DNA from: an uncultured Clostridia bacterium
GTDB lineage: Bacteria; Bacillota; Clostridia; Oscillospirales; Butyricicoccaceae
NCBI GenBank assembly: GCA_945947915.1
Contig: CAMEZQ010000012.1
Location: 1-49,573 of the forward strand
Direction of reading: 5' to 3'
Length of the DNA: 49,573 nt
A program made the position numbers and the translations under genes. Within the stretch, counting starts at the first letter, position 1. Each line of letters starts with the position of its first letter. The notes under the pieces are model-generated. The model was given only the letters and a program-made list of their open reading frames with translations, was not told the DNA's origin and searched no databases. Positions 1 to 7,188 of the stretch are shown here, piece by piece.

Positions 1-54
1 TCAGGTGCTAGTGAGGGCAACTTCGTGGGGGTTCAAGTCCCTTCATCCGCACCA
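1..54 (+). tRNA. tRNA-Leu (CAG), 3' part only, cut by the window edge
   Basis: The first 54 bases are identical to positions 2130-2183, the 3' part of a complete tRNA-Leu downstream. They hold the second half of the anticodon arm, the long variable arm typical of Leu tRNAs, the T arm (GTTCAAGTCC), the acceptor strand CATCCGC and an encoded CCA. The 5' half lies outside the window, so the anticodon CAG is inferred from the identical copy. Confidence 0.93.
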
Positions 55-57
55 AAA

Positions 58-91
58 CAGGTTGAAACGTAAGGTTTCAGCTTGTTTTTTT
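58..91 (+). terminator. terminator after first tRNA-Leu
   Basis: An imperfect 11-bp stem with G-T pairs (58-68 with 74-84) and a five-base loop is followed by seven T residues. It lies four bases after the tRNA CCA end and would end the tRNA transcript. Confidence 0.7.
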
Positions 92-114
92 ATGTATTTC
101 AGCCGCTTTGCGGC

Positions 115-159
115 AAAAAAATCGGCTCTGCATCCGGGCGATGCGGAGCCTGTTTTTTT
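115..159. terminator. bidirectional terminator
   Basis: A 10-bp stem (124-133 with 141-150, one G-T pair) is flanked by seven A on the left and seven T on the right, so it can act on both strands. On the minus strand it follows the end of the Sel1-repeat gene. Confidence 0.75.
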
Positions 160-188
160 GGTTTTAAACCGTCGGGACGGCGCCTGCG

Positions 189-1865
189 CTATGCGCGGAC
201 CGATCCTTCCTCCGGCCCGTCAACCGTCATCGGTTCTTCCGATTCAAGATCTTTGATCTGTTCGGCCCATTCTTTCTCCCGGGCCAGCTGGTCTTCGATG
301 CTCTCCAGCGCCGCCTCATACCAGTCGTCCGGCCAATCATAGACGCCGCTGCTGTTGGGACGCAACTGCTCCAGCACCTCCTGGGTTGCCGCGCCGCTGG
401 CCAGCAGCTCCTGCAGGATGTCTCCGCAGCGGCTGTCGCCACCCTGGGCCCCATCGTACAGAAGCCGTACCCTCTCCAGGCCGCACAGCCGCCGCACAAA
501 CGGGTCGTCCGTCCGGCGCGATGCCCCAAGCAAGTCCGTACCCATCAGGTCATAGAAGGCATCTTTCCCGATCTGCAGCCTCCAGACGCTCCGAAGGGCC
601 TCCGGCCGGAACCGGACGCAGCCTTCCGGGGCGGACGTGCGCACCAGAATCTCGACCCAGGGGAGAGGGCCATAATAAAAACACATGTCCCGCATCCAGT
701 ACCGCACCGCTGCCCGGGGATTTCGGGGCACATCCACGCCGTCTCTGTAGTAGTCAAACAGATAGCAGCCGGAATCCTGGGCCTGCCGGTAGAGCTCTGC
801 CGCCTTTCGGCGGTCCTTCGTCACGCCCCTGCCCTCCGCATAGCACTTTGCCAGCATCCAGAAACAGGTCCACTGATCAACAACAGATGCCCTGCTCCCT
901 TCATGCCGGCTTTCCACCGCGGCGGTGAGGGCACGAACGGCCCGCGCCGGGTCCGCCGGGACCCCCTTGCCATCCAAAAGAAGGCCAGCCAGGTAAGGGA
1001 CCATATCGATCTTATGGGGCAGGGCCGCCTCCATCCAGCGGACGGCCTCCTCCCCGGAGATCTGATCTCCGCAGTATCCCCCAAGAAAACTCTCCTTTGG
1101 CCCGTTCATAACTTCGGTGAAGAACTGCCAGCCGATCTCGCACTGGGCGTCCACACTGCCGGCCTCGGCGGCCTCCCGCAGGAGATCCAGGGGTTCCCAG
1201 GTATCCTCTCCAAACCGTTCCTTCTCACTGAGGAATTCACACAGGTGCCATCCGGCCTCGCCGCAGCCACGCCGGAAGGCTTCGTCCAGCTGCTCTTCTA
1301 TCAGGTCCAGCAGCCAGTCCCGTTTGGTCCCGTCCAGATCGTCCTCCAGTTCAAGCTCCTTCAGCCGCAGGGCCAGGGCCATCTGCTCCTCCGGCGTATG
1401 CATCGCGTGACCTACGATCCGCTTCAGGACCCTGATGTCCGACTCTCCCTCAAACAGAATACGGCAGTGCCGGTCACCACAGTCATCTTCCTGGACCTCC
1501 ACCAGAAAATAGTATTCCAGCAGCAGCGCAACAGCCTCGGGAGACAATCTCTGCTTTGGAATATCCTGGATCCCGGAATCATTCCAGCCGTAGCGCCATT
1601 CCAGGCTCAGCTGCACCGTGGCATAGTCGTCGTTGGAATGGACCTCCTCTTTGCACGCGGTCAGCCGGGGCAGCTCCGGGGCCAGATCGGCAAAGCAGTC
1701 CGGGATCGGCTGCTCCCAGTCATCCTGCGGATCCTCCCGCCAGGCCTCCAGCGGCCAGCGGTAATACTCCAGCAGGGCGATCTCCCACAGATCACGGTCC
1801 TCGGTCACGGCCTCCAGAAACGCATCGCAGCACGCCCGGATGCGCTTTTCCATTATGCTCAGCAT
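189..1865 (-). CDS. Sel1-like repeat protein of unknown function
   Basis: A predicted soluble protein of 558 residues. I see Sel1/TPR-like repeats in the middle and C-terminal half: around residues 227-246 (AAEAGSVDAQCEIGW), 291-302 (YLAGLLLDGKGV) and 337-348 (MLAKCYAEGRGV), each followed by a helix of the type seen in Sel1 repeats. Such repeats are protein-interaction scaffolds and do not define a reaction. The N-terminal 200 residues are acidic and match no family I recognise; there is no signal peptide or membrane segment. I start at the ATG at 1865, preceded by AAGGAGG about 12 bases upstream; the frame stays open to 1997 but that extension is Arg/Cys-rich and has no ribosome site. It stands alone, antisense to and between two identical tRNA-Leu genes, which raises the question of insertion there. 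Confidence 0.8.
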   Translation of the reverse strand: MLSIMEKRIRACCDAFLEAVTEDRDLWEIALLEYYRWPLEAWREDPQDDWEQPIPDCFADLAPELPRLTACKEEVHSNDDYATVQLSLEWRYGWNDSGIQDIPKQRLSPEAVALLLEYYFLVEVQEDDCGDRHCRILFEGESDIRVLKRIVGHAMHTPEEQMALALRLKELELEDDLDGTKRDWLLDLIEEQLDEAFRRGCGEAGWHLCEFLSEKERFGEDTWEPLDLLREAAEAGSVDAQCEIGWQFFTEVMNGPKESFLGGYCGDQISGEEAVRWMEAALPHKIDMVPYLAGLLLDGKGVPADPARAVRALTAAVESRHEGSRASVVDQWTCFWMLAKCYAEGRGVTKDRRKAAELYRQAQDSGCYLFDYYRDGVDVPRNPRAAVRYWMRDMCFYYGPLPWVEILVRTSAPEGCVRFRPEALRSVWRLQIGKDAFYDLMGTDLLGASRRTDDPFVRRLCGLERVRLLYDGAQGGDSRCGDILQELLASGAATQEVLEQLRPNSSGVYDWPDDWYEAALESIEDQLAREKEWAEQIKDLESEEPMTVDGPEEGSVRA

Positions 1866-2054
1866 ATCGTTTTTGATCCTCCTTCGTCCTTCCGACGCAC
1901 TGCGAGCCTCTGTCCGGCGGCATCCGTTCCGCCGGCAGGCCGGTCGGGAGGCTGCATAGTATACTCCTATATTATTGGATAAAGCGCATAAAATCAAGAA
2001 TCCTCCCGGCTGACGGGCAAGATTTTTCTTCCGGGACGCATCCTGAAAAAAGTG

Positions 2055-2082
2055 TTGACAAGCGGAAAAAAAGTGTTATAAT
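2055..2082 (+). promoter_or_regulatory. promoter of tRNA-Leu
   Basis: TTGACA, 16-base spacer, TATAAT: both hexamers match the sigma-A consensus. The -10 box ends 14 bases before the tRNA 5' end. Confidence 0.88.
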
Positions 2083-2096
2083 AGCTTTTGTCAGTT

Positions 2097-2183
2097 GCGG
2101 ATGTGGCGGAATCGGCAGACGCGCTAGCTTCAGGTGCTAGTGAGGGCAACTTCGTGGGGGTTCAAGTCCCTTCATCCGCACCA
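2097..2183 (+). tRNA. tRNA-Leu (anticodon CAG)
   Basis: An 87-base class II tRNA. Acceptor arms GCGGATG and CATCCGC pair fully, the discriminator base is A and CCA is encoded. The anticodon stem CTAGC/GCTAG closes a TTCAGGT loop, giving anticodon CAG, which reads CTG. A long variable arm follows. The last 54 bases are identical to those at the left edge of the window, so this is the second of two copies about 2.1 kb apart. Confidence 0.97.
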
Positions 2184-2195
2184 ACCGACAGGATC

Positions 2196-2236
2196 CGGAT
2201 CCGGTTTTCCCTGTGAAAGCCGGATCCGTTTTTTAT
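2196..2236 (+). terminator. terminator after tRNA-Leu
   Basis: A perfect 9-bp stem, CGGATCCGG at 2196-2204 with CCGGATCCG at 2220-2228, is followed by six T residues. Confidence 0.85.
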
Positions 2237-2289
2237 TGCCCAAAAAGTCCGGGACCGTTCATCCCATCGGCTTTATATGAAAAAGCATC

Positions 2290-2318
2290 TTGACAGACGC
2301 AAAAAAGAATATTATAGT
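2290..2318 (+). promoter_or_regulatory. strong promoter upstream of the Gx transporter
   Basis: TTGACA, exactly 17 bases, TATAGT. No gene starts within 250 bases downstream. The expected start site falls inside the palindrome at 2322-2347, a placement suited to repression. Confidence 0.75.
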
Positions 2319-2321
2319 AAT

Positions 2322-2347
2322 AAGTGGTTAGTCGCAACTAACCACTT
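2322..2347. promoter_or_regulatory. operator-like palindrome, GTTAG-N6-CTAAC core
   Basis: AAGTGGTTAG and CTAACCACTT are perfect 10-base inverted arms around a six-base centre, starting four bases after the -10 box. The core GTTAG-N6-CTAAC occurs again at 2478-2493. The half sites resemble those of DtxR/IdeR-type metal regulators; that assignment is inference. Confidence 0.6.
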
Positions 2348-2390
2348 CGCTCTTGCTCCCGGCTTGCGATCCTGCATATCCCGGCGGATT

Positions 2391-2469
2391 CTTTTGCAAA
2401 AACACCGCCCGATCGATCGCTTCCGGTCCCCGTTCTGCAAAAGCCGGGGAAGGGGCCTTTTCTTTTTTT
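2391..2469 (+). promoter_or_regulatory. candidate transcription attenuator (competing hairpins)
   Basis: CTTTTGCA at 2391-2398 is perfectly complementary to TGCAAAAG at 2436-2443. The AAAAG of that second segment is also the left arm of a terminator-like hairpin, 2439-2445 with 2454-2461 (one bulge), followed by a T-rich run to 2469. The two pairings exclude each other, as in an antiterminator/terminator switch. I recognise no known riboswitch aptamer in 2324-2390. The alternative is a small RNA of about 145 bases ending at 2469. Confidence 0.4.
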
Positions 2470-2477
2470 GAGCGGAA

Positions 2478-2493
2478 GTTAGCATAGGCTAAC
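2478..2493. promoter_or_regulatory. second GTTAG-N6-CTAAC palindrome
   Basis: The site repeats the core of the palindrome at 2327-2342 with the same half sites and spacing, and the arms extend to AGTTAGC/GCTAACT except for the centre. It lies about 110 bases before the Gx transporter start. Two copies around an otherwise non-coding leader suggest a shared regulator. Confidence 0.5.
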
Positions 2494-2602
2494 TCACTGT
2501 CTGATCAGACGGGCAGGCCGGTGGTCCCGGCTTGCTCACGGTGATCCGCCGCGGCTGAAGCGCAAAGCCCCGGCTGCGTCCCGGACGAAAGGAGGTCTTC
2601 TC

Positions 2603-3100
2603 ATGGCTGTAAAACGTTTGACCCGCATGGCGCTCCTGACGGCGGTGGCTCTGACCATCTTCATCGTGGAGCTGCAGCTGCCCGCCCTGGTCCCCGTGCC
2701 CGGCGTCAAGCCCGGACTGGCCAACATCATCACCGTTTACGCCGTATTCACCCTGGGGCCCGCGGAGGCCTTCTGCATCCTGCTTGCGCGCATTCTCCTG
2801 GGCAGCATGTTTGCGGGCCAGATGATGTCTCTGCTCTACAGTCTGGCGGGCGGCATGCTGTGCTTTCTGCTCATGCTGGCGCTGCGCAGGTTTCTGGCCG
2901 CCGGGCAGATCTGGATCTGCAGCGTATTCGGCGCGATGGCCCATAACGTCGGGCAGATCTCCGTGGCCATCCTGCTCACCAAAACCCCCGCCCTGCTCTG
3001 TTACCTGCCGGTCCTGATGCTCTCGGGGTGCATCGCCGGAACGCTGACCGGCCTGTGCGCGCAATATGTGATCCACCGGATGCCTCCTGGCAGTATTTGA
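2603..3100 (+). CDS. Gx transporter family protein (annotated in many genomes as heptaprenyl diphosphate synthase component I)
   Basis: A 165-residue, almost entirely hydrophobic protein with five or six predicted membrane segments. The run PGVKPGLANIITVYAVF followed by ARILLGSMFAG is characteristic of the Gx transporter family, whose fold resembles ECF substrate-binding subunits; its substrate is not established and the old synthase name rests on little. Length is normal. The start has a strong ribosome site (AAAGGAGG) about nine bases upstream. The usual neighbour, a NusG-domain-II protein, is absent. The long leader carries two palindromic operators and an attenuator-like structure, so expression is probably controlled by a ligand or metal, which would help to identify the substrate. 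Confidence 0.85.
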   Translation: MAVKRLTRMALLTAVALTIFIVELQLPALVPVPGVKPGLANIITVYAVFTLGPAEAFCILLARILLGSMFAGQMMSLLYSLAGGMLCFLLMLALRRFLAAGQIWICSVFGAMAHNVGQISVAILLTKTPALLCYLPVLMLSGCIAGTLTGLCAQYVIHRMPPGSI

Positions 3101-3151
3101 TAGATTATTTGTCTTTTTGATCCAGAAGTATATTTTTATTCAAAAGAATGA

Positions 3152-3181
3152 TTTACATTTTCTTTGCTTCTCTCCTATACT
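3152..3181 (+). promoter_or_regulatory. possible promoter before the transporter remnant
   Basis: TTTACA, 18-base spacer, TATACT in an AT-rich stretch. It points at the decayed transporter fragment at 3192-3520 and may be what remains of that gene's promoter. Confidence 0.4.
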
Positions 3182-3191
3182 GTGCCTGTAA

Positions 3192-3520
3192 CACGATACC
3201 TGCAAAACAGTTGGATTCTTATCGATCCTGATGGTCCGGCTGCTGGCCGCCCTGGCCTTTCTTCTCTATCTGATCGTGCTGACCCGGCTGCCCAGGTATC
3301 TCAAAATGCCCTTCTGTCCCAGCTGGGCGGCCTTTACCTTCCCCTTTGTCATCTCGGCCATCGGCCTCAAGCAGGCCATGGCCTGTCTGGCCAAGATGGG
3401 CGCGCCCATGCCGGTGCTGCAGTATGTCTACTGATCCAGACGGTCATCGCCGCCCTGCTGACTGTCTATACTCTCATCCGGTATATCCAGGCCGTCACAG
3501 CCGCCCAGCCGGCCAAATAA
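3192..3520 (+). pseudogene. remnant of a TDT-type (tellurite resistance/dicarboxylate) transporter
   Basis: In the frame of 3231 the sequence reads LLAALAFLLYLIVLTRLPRY and then CPSWAAFTFPFVISAIGLKQ, which resembles the last third of TDT family transporters, normally about 300 residues with ten membrane segments. The frame stops at 3434 after LQYVY, but a plausible final membrane segment (LIQTVIAALLTVYTLIRYIQ) continues at once in another frame until 3520, so a frameshift near 3430 is likely. No N-terminal two thirds is present upstream, although a promoter-like sequence lies there. I infer an internal deletion plus a frameshift; a short membrane peptide of 67 residues starting at 3231 cannot be excluded. 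Confidence 0.6.
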
Positions 3521-3670
3521 CCCCGCATTTCTTCCAAACTTGTCAAAAAAAGCCGGTAAAGGCCGGACTTTTTTATGGAATGGTTTTTCACGGATATATG
3601 CCGGGGAAAAACGCCATGACCGTCCCCTGCCCCGGAAAACCCGGCGAAACGGTTTTCTGACAGACTCTCA

Positions 3671-3699
3671 GGGCCCCGCTTGCAAGCGGGGCCTTTCTT
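3671..3699 (+). terminator. terminator before ccdA
   Basis: GCCCCGCTT and AAGCGGGGC form a tight hairpin at 3673-3692 with a two-base gap, followed by TTTCTTATT. It separates the decayed transporter region from the ccdA operon. Confidence 0.75.
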
Positions 3700-3782
3700 A
3701 TTGCTTTCCCTTTTGCCGCTTATGTGGTAAACTATACTGGAAATACCGGCGGCGCACGCCCCGCCTAAATGGAGGAACACCT

Positions 3783-5015
3783 ATGCATCTGACGCCCGAA
3801 GCCAGCGTTTCGGCGCTGGCCGTTTTCGCCCAGGGCCTGCTGAGTTTTTTCTCGCCCTGCGTTTTTCCCATCATTCCCCTCTATATCGGCTACCTATCGG
3901 GCAGCGCCCGGCAGACCGATGATCCGTCGGAGACGCCGCCGTCCAAAAGCCGATTGCTGGTCAATACCTGCTTCTTCATCCTCGGCATCAGCTTCGCCTT
4001 TTTTCTGCTGGCGCTGGGCTTCACAGCCTTCGGGCAGTTTTTCCGGCGTTACAGCGGCGTCATCACCAAAGTTGGCGGCACCCTTGTCTTTTTTCTGGGT
4101 CTGTACCAGCTTGACCTCTTTGGCACCGCTGGGCCTCTGAGCCGGGAACGGCGGCTGTATTTTTCCCCCGAAACGCTGTCGGCCGGCCCCCTGGCCGCGC
4201 TGCTTATGGGCTTCACCTTCAGCTTTGGCTGGACACCCTGCGTTGGTCCGGCACTGACCTCTGCCTTGCTTCTGGCCTCCTCCAGCAGCAGCGCGGCCGC
4301 CGGCTTTGCGCTGGTGGGCGTTTACACCGTCGGCTTCACGCTGCCCTTTCTCTGCATCGCTCTTTTTGCGCAAAAAGCCATGGGCTTCTTTTCCGACAAA
4401 GGCCGGCTGATGACGGCGGCCCGGCGGCTGGGCGGCGTGCTGCTCATCGTCATGGGCGCTCTGATGTTCACAGGATATTTCGGCCAGACGGCTTCCGCGC
4501 AGGATACCGGCGCGCCGTCCGCAGAAGATACACAGGCCGGCGAACCGGCTGACCGTCCGCGTGTGGCCGTTCCCGACGTGGTCCTCACCGACCGGGACGG
4601 CACCCCCGTTTCCCTCACCGATTACGCCGGACAGACCGTTTTTCTCAATTTCTGGGCTACCTGGTGCGGCCCCTGCAAAAGTGAGATGCCCGATATTCAG
4701 GCTCTTTACGAGGCCTACGACTGCAACAAGGGCAGCGTGGCCGTGGTGGCCGTTGCCATGCCCGACACCTATCAGGAAGGCAGTGTTGACGACATCTGCG
4801 ACTTTCTCGACCAGAACGGCTATACCTATCCCGTACTGTTCGACCGGGACGGCGCGGCGCTGGAGCTCTTTGGCGTAACGGCCTTCCCCACCACCTTTAT
4901 GATCGACGCCGAAGGCTTCGTTTACGGCTATATCTCCGGCGCCATGGATTACGCCACCATGGTGCGCATCGTAGAGCAGACGGCCGCGCTCACTGGCGGA
5001 GAGGTGCAGCCATGA
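3783..5015 (+). CDS. CcdA-type electron-transfer membrane protein fused to a TlpA-like thioredoxin domain
   Basis: A 410-residue fusion. Residues 1-235 are a CcdA/DsbD-type six-helix membrane domain with the two signature cysteines in SPCVFP (C26) and TPCVGP (C153), which carry electrons across the membrane. After a Pro/Ala/Asp-rich linker (about 236-260), residues 262-405 form a TlpA/ResA-like thioredoxin domain with the active site WCGPC (C295, C298), expected outside the membrane. The pair would take reducing power from cytoplasmic thioredoxin to extracytoplasmic thiols in one polypeptide. I chose the ATG at 3783 with TGGAGG nine bases upstream; the frame is open further up but that part covers the terminator. 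The stop overlaps the kinase start (ATGA). Cytochrome c genes are not nearby, so the target may be other envelope proteins. Confidence 0.9.
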   Translation: MHLTPEASVSALAVFAQGLLSFFSPCVFPIIPLYIGYLSGSARQTDDPSETPPSKSRLLVNTCFFILGISFAFFLLALGFTAFGQFFRRYSGVITKVGGTLVFFLGLYQLDLFGTAGPLSRERRLYFSPETLSAGPLAALLMGFTFSFGWTPCVGPALTSALLLASSSSSAAAGFALVGVYTVGFTLPFLCIALFAQKAMGFFSDKGRLMTAARRLGGVLLIVMGALMFTGYFGQTASAQDTGAPSAEDTQAGEPADRPRVAVPDVVLTDRDGTPVSLTDYAGQTVFLNFWATWCGPCKSEMPDIQALYEAYDCNKGSVAVVAVAMPDTYQEGSVDDICDFLDQNGYTYPVLFDRDGAALELFGVTAFPTTFMIDAEGFVYGYISGAMDYATMVRIVEQTAALTGGEVQP

Positions 5016-6415
5016 AGATCCGCACCCGCATCCTGCTCTACAACACCCTGATGGTATTGCTTTCCCTCATCGTTCTTCTGGCTGTCGGATCGTCGGTCAT
5101 CGGCGTCTGGGGCTTTTGGAAATGGGATGACAACAGCGGCACCGAACAGGCCGAAGCGCTGATCAACCAGCTCTCCGCCGTCTCTTCTTTTGAAGAAGCC
5201 GACCGTCGGCTGGAAGACCTCGGCTATTCCCTCTATGTTCTGCAGCCCGCCGGAAGCACCGCCGTATATACCGGAGACACCGACGGCTCGCTGATGCACG
5301 CCCTGGAAGATGAGGTTCTGGAAAAAGCCCGGATCTACAATCTGGGTGACGATCGGATCATCGCCCGCCGCCTGAATCCCTATCTTCTCATCGCGCTGCA
5401 GACCCGTGCCGATGAATCGACCCCCAGTCCCCGCAGCCTGCTCATCTGGTTTCTCGTGGTTGGCGCCGCCGCCATCCTGGTCATTATGCCCATCACCTCA
5501 CTTTTCACCCGCAAGCTGCTCAAGCACATCACCCGTCCCCTGGCAGCGCTGACAGGCGCGGCCGGCCGTGTGGAAACGGGGGATCTCTCCACGCCCATCG
5601 AATACCACGGCGTCGATGAATTCCGGGCCGTCTGCGATGCCTTCAACCACATGCAGGAACATCTGAAAAGCGAGCGCGACAAAAATGCCGCCTACGAGCG
5701 TGCCCGCACCGATATGATTTCGGGGATCTCCCATGACCTGCGCACGCCGCTGACCTCAGTCAAGGGCTATATCAAAGGCATCAGCGACGGCATTGCCAAC
5801 ACGCCGGAAAAGCAGCAGCGCTATCTCCAGACGGCCTATTCCAAAGCCAACGAAATGGACAAGCTGCTGGAAAAGCTCTTTTTCTTTTCCAAGCTGGAGA
5901 CCGGCAACCTGCCGATGAACAAACGCCCCATCGACCTCTCCGACTTTATCCGGAATTACGTCCGCGATGCCTCTCTGGATCCGGATCTGCAAAATGTGAT
6001 GTTGACGGCCGACGTTTCCGACACTGCCCACACCGTGCTGGCCGACGCCGAGCAGCTCCGGCGGGTTTTCAACAATCTGACCGAAAACGCTCTGAAATAC
6101 GCCCATGCCGATCCCCTGCGCATCCGCATATGGCTGGACCGTGCCGACGGATGGGAGATCGTCTTTTTTTCCGACAACGGCCACGGCGTGCCGGAAAGCC
6201 AGCTGAGCAGCCTGTTTGAACAGTTCTGGCGCGCCGACAGTGCCCGCCAGAGCGGCAGCAACAGCAGCGGGCTGGGGCTGTATATCGTCAAGCATATCAT
6301 CGACAGCCATGGCGGCAGCATCCGCGCCGAAAACGCGGACGGCCTGCGCCTGATCATCCGCCTGCCGGTCTGCGCTGCCGGCGGCGCCGCACCCACAAAG
6401 GAGGAAACCGTATGA
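5012..6415 (+). CDS. HAMP-domain sensor histidine kinase
   Basis: A 467-residue membrane kinase: first membrane helix at residues 8-30, an extracytoplasmic sensing region of about 110 residues, second helix at 143-165, HAMP around 168-225, HisKA with the phosphorylated His in ISHDLRTPL (H241), and a HATPase domain with an N box (NNLTENALKYAH), a G1-like box DNGHGVPE and a G2 box SSGLGLYIVK. It overlaps ccdA by four bases and the response regulator by four bases, so the three are translated together. The sensed signal is unknown; the operon suggests envelope redox or thiol state, which is inference. Confidence 0.93.
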   Translation: MKIRTRILLYNTLMVLLSLIVLLAVGSSVIGVWGFWKWDDNSGTEQAEALINQLSAVSSFEEADRRLEDLGYSLYVLQPAGSTAVYTGDTDGSLMHALEDEVLEKARIYNLGDDRIIARRLNPYLLIALQTRADESTPSPRSLLIWFLVVGAAAILVIMPITSLFTRKLLKHITRPLAALTGAAGRVETGDLSTPIEYHGVDEFRAVCDAFNHMQEHLKSERDKNAAYERARTDMISGISHDLRTPLTSVKGYIKGISDGIANTPEKQQRYLQTAYSKANEMDKLLEKLFFFSKLETGNLPMNKRPIDLSDFIRNYVRDASLDPDLQNVMLTADVSDTAHTVLADAEQLRRVFNNLTENALKYAHADPLRIRIWLDRADGWEIVFFSDNGHGVPESQLSSLFEQFWRADSARQSGSNSSGLGLYIVKHIIDSHGGSIRAENADGLRLIIRLPVCAAGGAAPTKEETV

Positions 6416-7122
6416 AACGCATTCTGATCGCCGAGGACGATCCCGAGATCGCCCAGCTGGAACAGGACTATCTGGAAATGAACAGTTTTGAATCGGATAT
6501 CGCTTCCGATGGCCAGCAGGCGCTGGAAATGGGGCTGAACGGCGGCTACGACCTGATCCTGCTGGACATCATGCTGCCCCGGCTGGACGGCTATGCCGTC
6601 TGCCGCAAGCTGCGCGACAAGCTGGACGTGCCCATCCTGATGGTGACGGCCAAAGGGGAATCGTCCGACAAGATCCTCGGGCTGGGGCTGGGCGCCGACG
6701 ATTACATCCCCAAGCCCTTCGATCCGGCCGAGCTGGTGGCGCGCATCAAATCTCATATCAATCGGTATGAGCGCCTGACCAATCCCGGCGCGTCGTCCGG
6801 AAAAAGCGACGAGATCCGCATTGGCGATTCCCTGGTCATCCACCCGAAGAACTGGAAGGTCTTTAAAAATGGCGTCGAGCTTCGGCTGCCCAACCGGGAG
6901 TTTGAGATCCTGGTCTTTCTGGCCCAGAACCCCAATAAAGTCTTTTCCCGCGAGCAGCTTTTCGAGCGGATCTGGGGCATCGGCTATATCAGCGACAGCG
7001 CCACCGTCACCGTCCACATCGGCCGCATCCGCGAAAAGATCGAGGAGGACCCACAGAACCCCCGCATCATCGAAACGGTCTGGGGCGCCGGATACCGGCT
7101 CAATATGCCCGAATCAGAATAA
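6412..7122 (+). CDS. OmpR/PhoB-family response regulator
   Basis: A 236-residue regulator with a receiver domain (acidic pocket EDD at 8-10, phosphorylated D52 in LLDIMLPRLDG, conserved Lys in PKPF) and a C-terminal winged-helix DNA-binding domain from about residue 130 (LRLPNREFEILVFL, ending in TVWGAGYRL). It overlaps the kinase gene by four bases and is its obvious partner. Target genes are unknown; autoregulation of the ccdA operon is plausible. Confidence 0.93.
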   Translation: MKRILIAEDDPEIAQLEQDYLEMNSFESDIASDGQQALEMGLNGGYDLILLDIMLPRLDGYAVCRKLRDKLDVPILMVTAKGESSDKILGLGLGADDYIPKPFDPAELVARIKSHINRYERLTNPGASSGKSDEIRIGDSLVIHPKNWKVFKNGVELRLPNREFEILVFLAQNPNKVFSREQLFERIWGIGYISDSATVTVHIGRIREKIEEDPQNPRIIETVWGAGYRLNMPESE

Positions 7123-7140
7123 ATGCCGGCAAAATGAAAT

Positions 7141-7171
7141 AACCCCCATCCGGAAAAGCCGGATGGGGGTT
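7141..7171. terminator. hairpin between convergent operons
   Basis: A perfect 13-bp stem (7141-7153 with 7159-7171) lies between the stop of the response regulator and the stop of the convergent mrp gene. T runs are weak on both sides, but position and stem fit a shared terminator. Confidence 0.7.
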
Positions 7172-7188
7172 CTGTTTCGTTGTCGGAC

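Noticed and set aside
1..2183. tRNA-Leu repeats as attL/attR of a prophage or integrative element
   Set aside because: The segment has one gene and no integrase, excisionase or mobility gene; kept as a question about the locus, not as a mobile element.
2277..2471. 64-codon frame starting before the promoter at 2290
   Set aside because: Its start lies upstream of the transcription start, so the mRNA would lack it, and it runs through the operator and hairpins.
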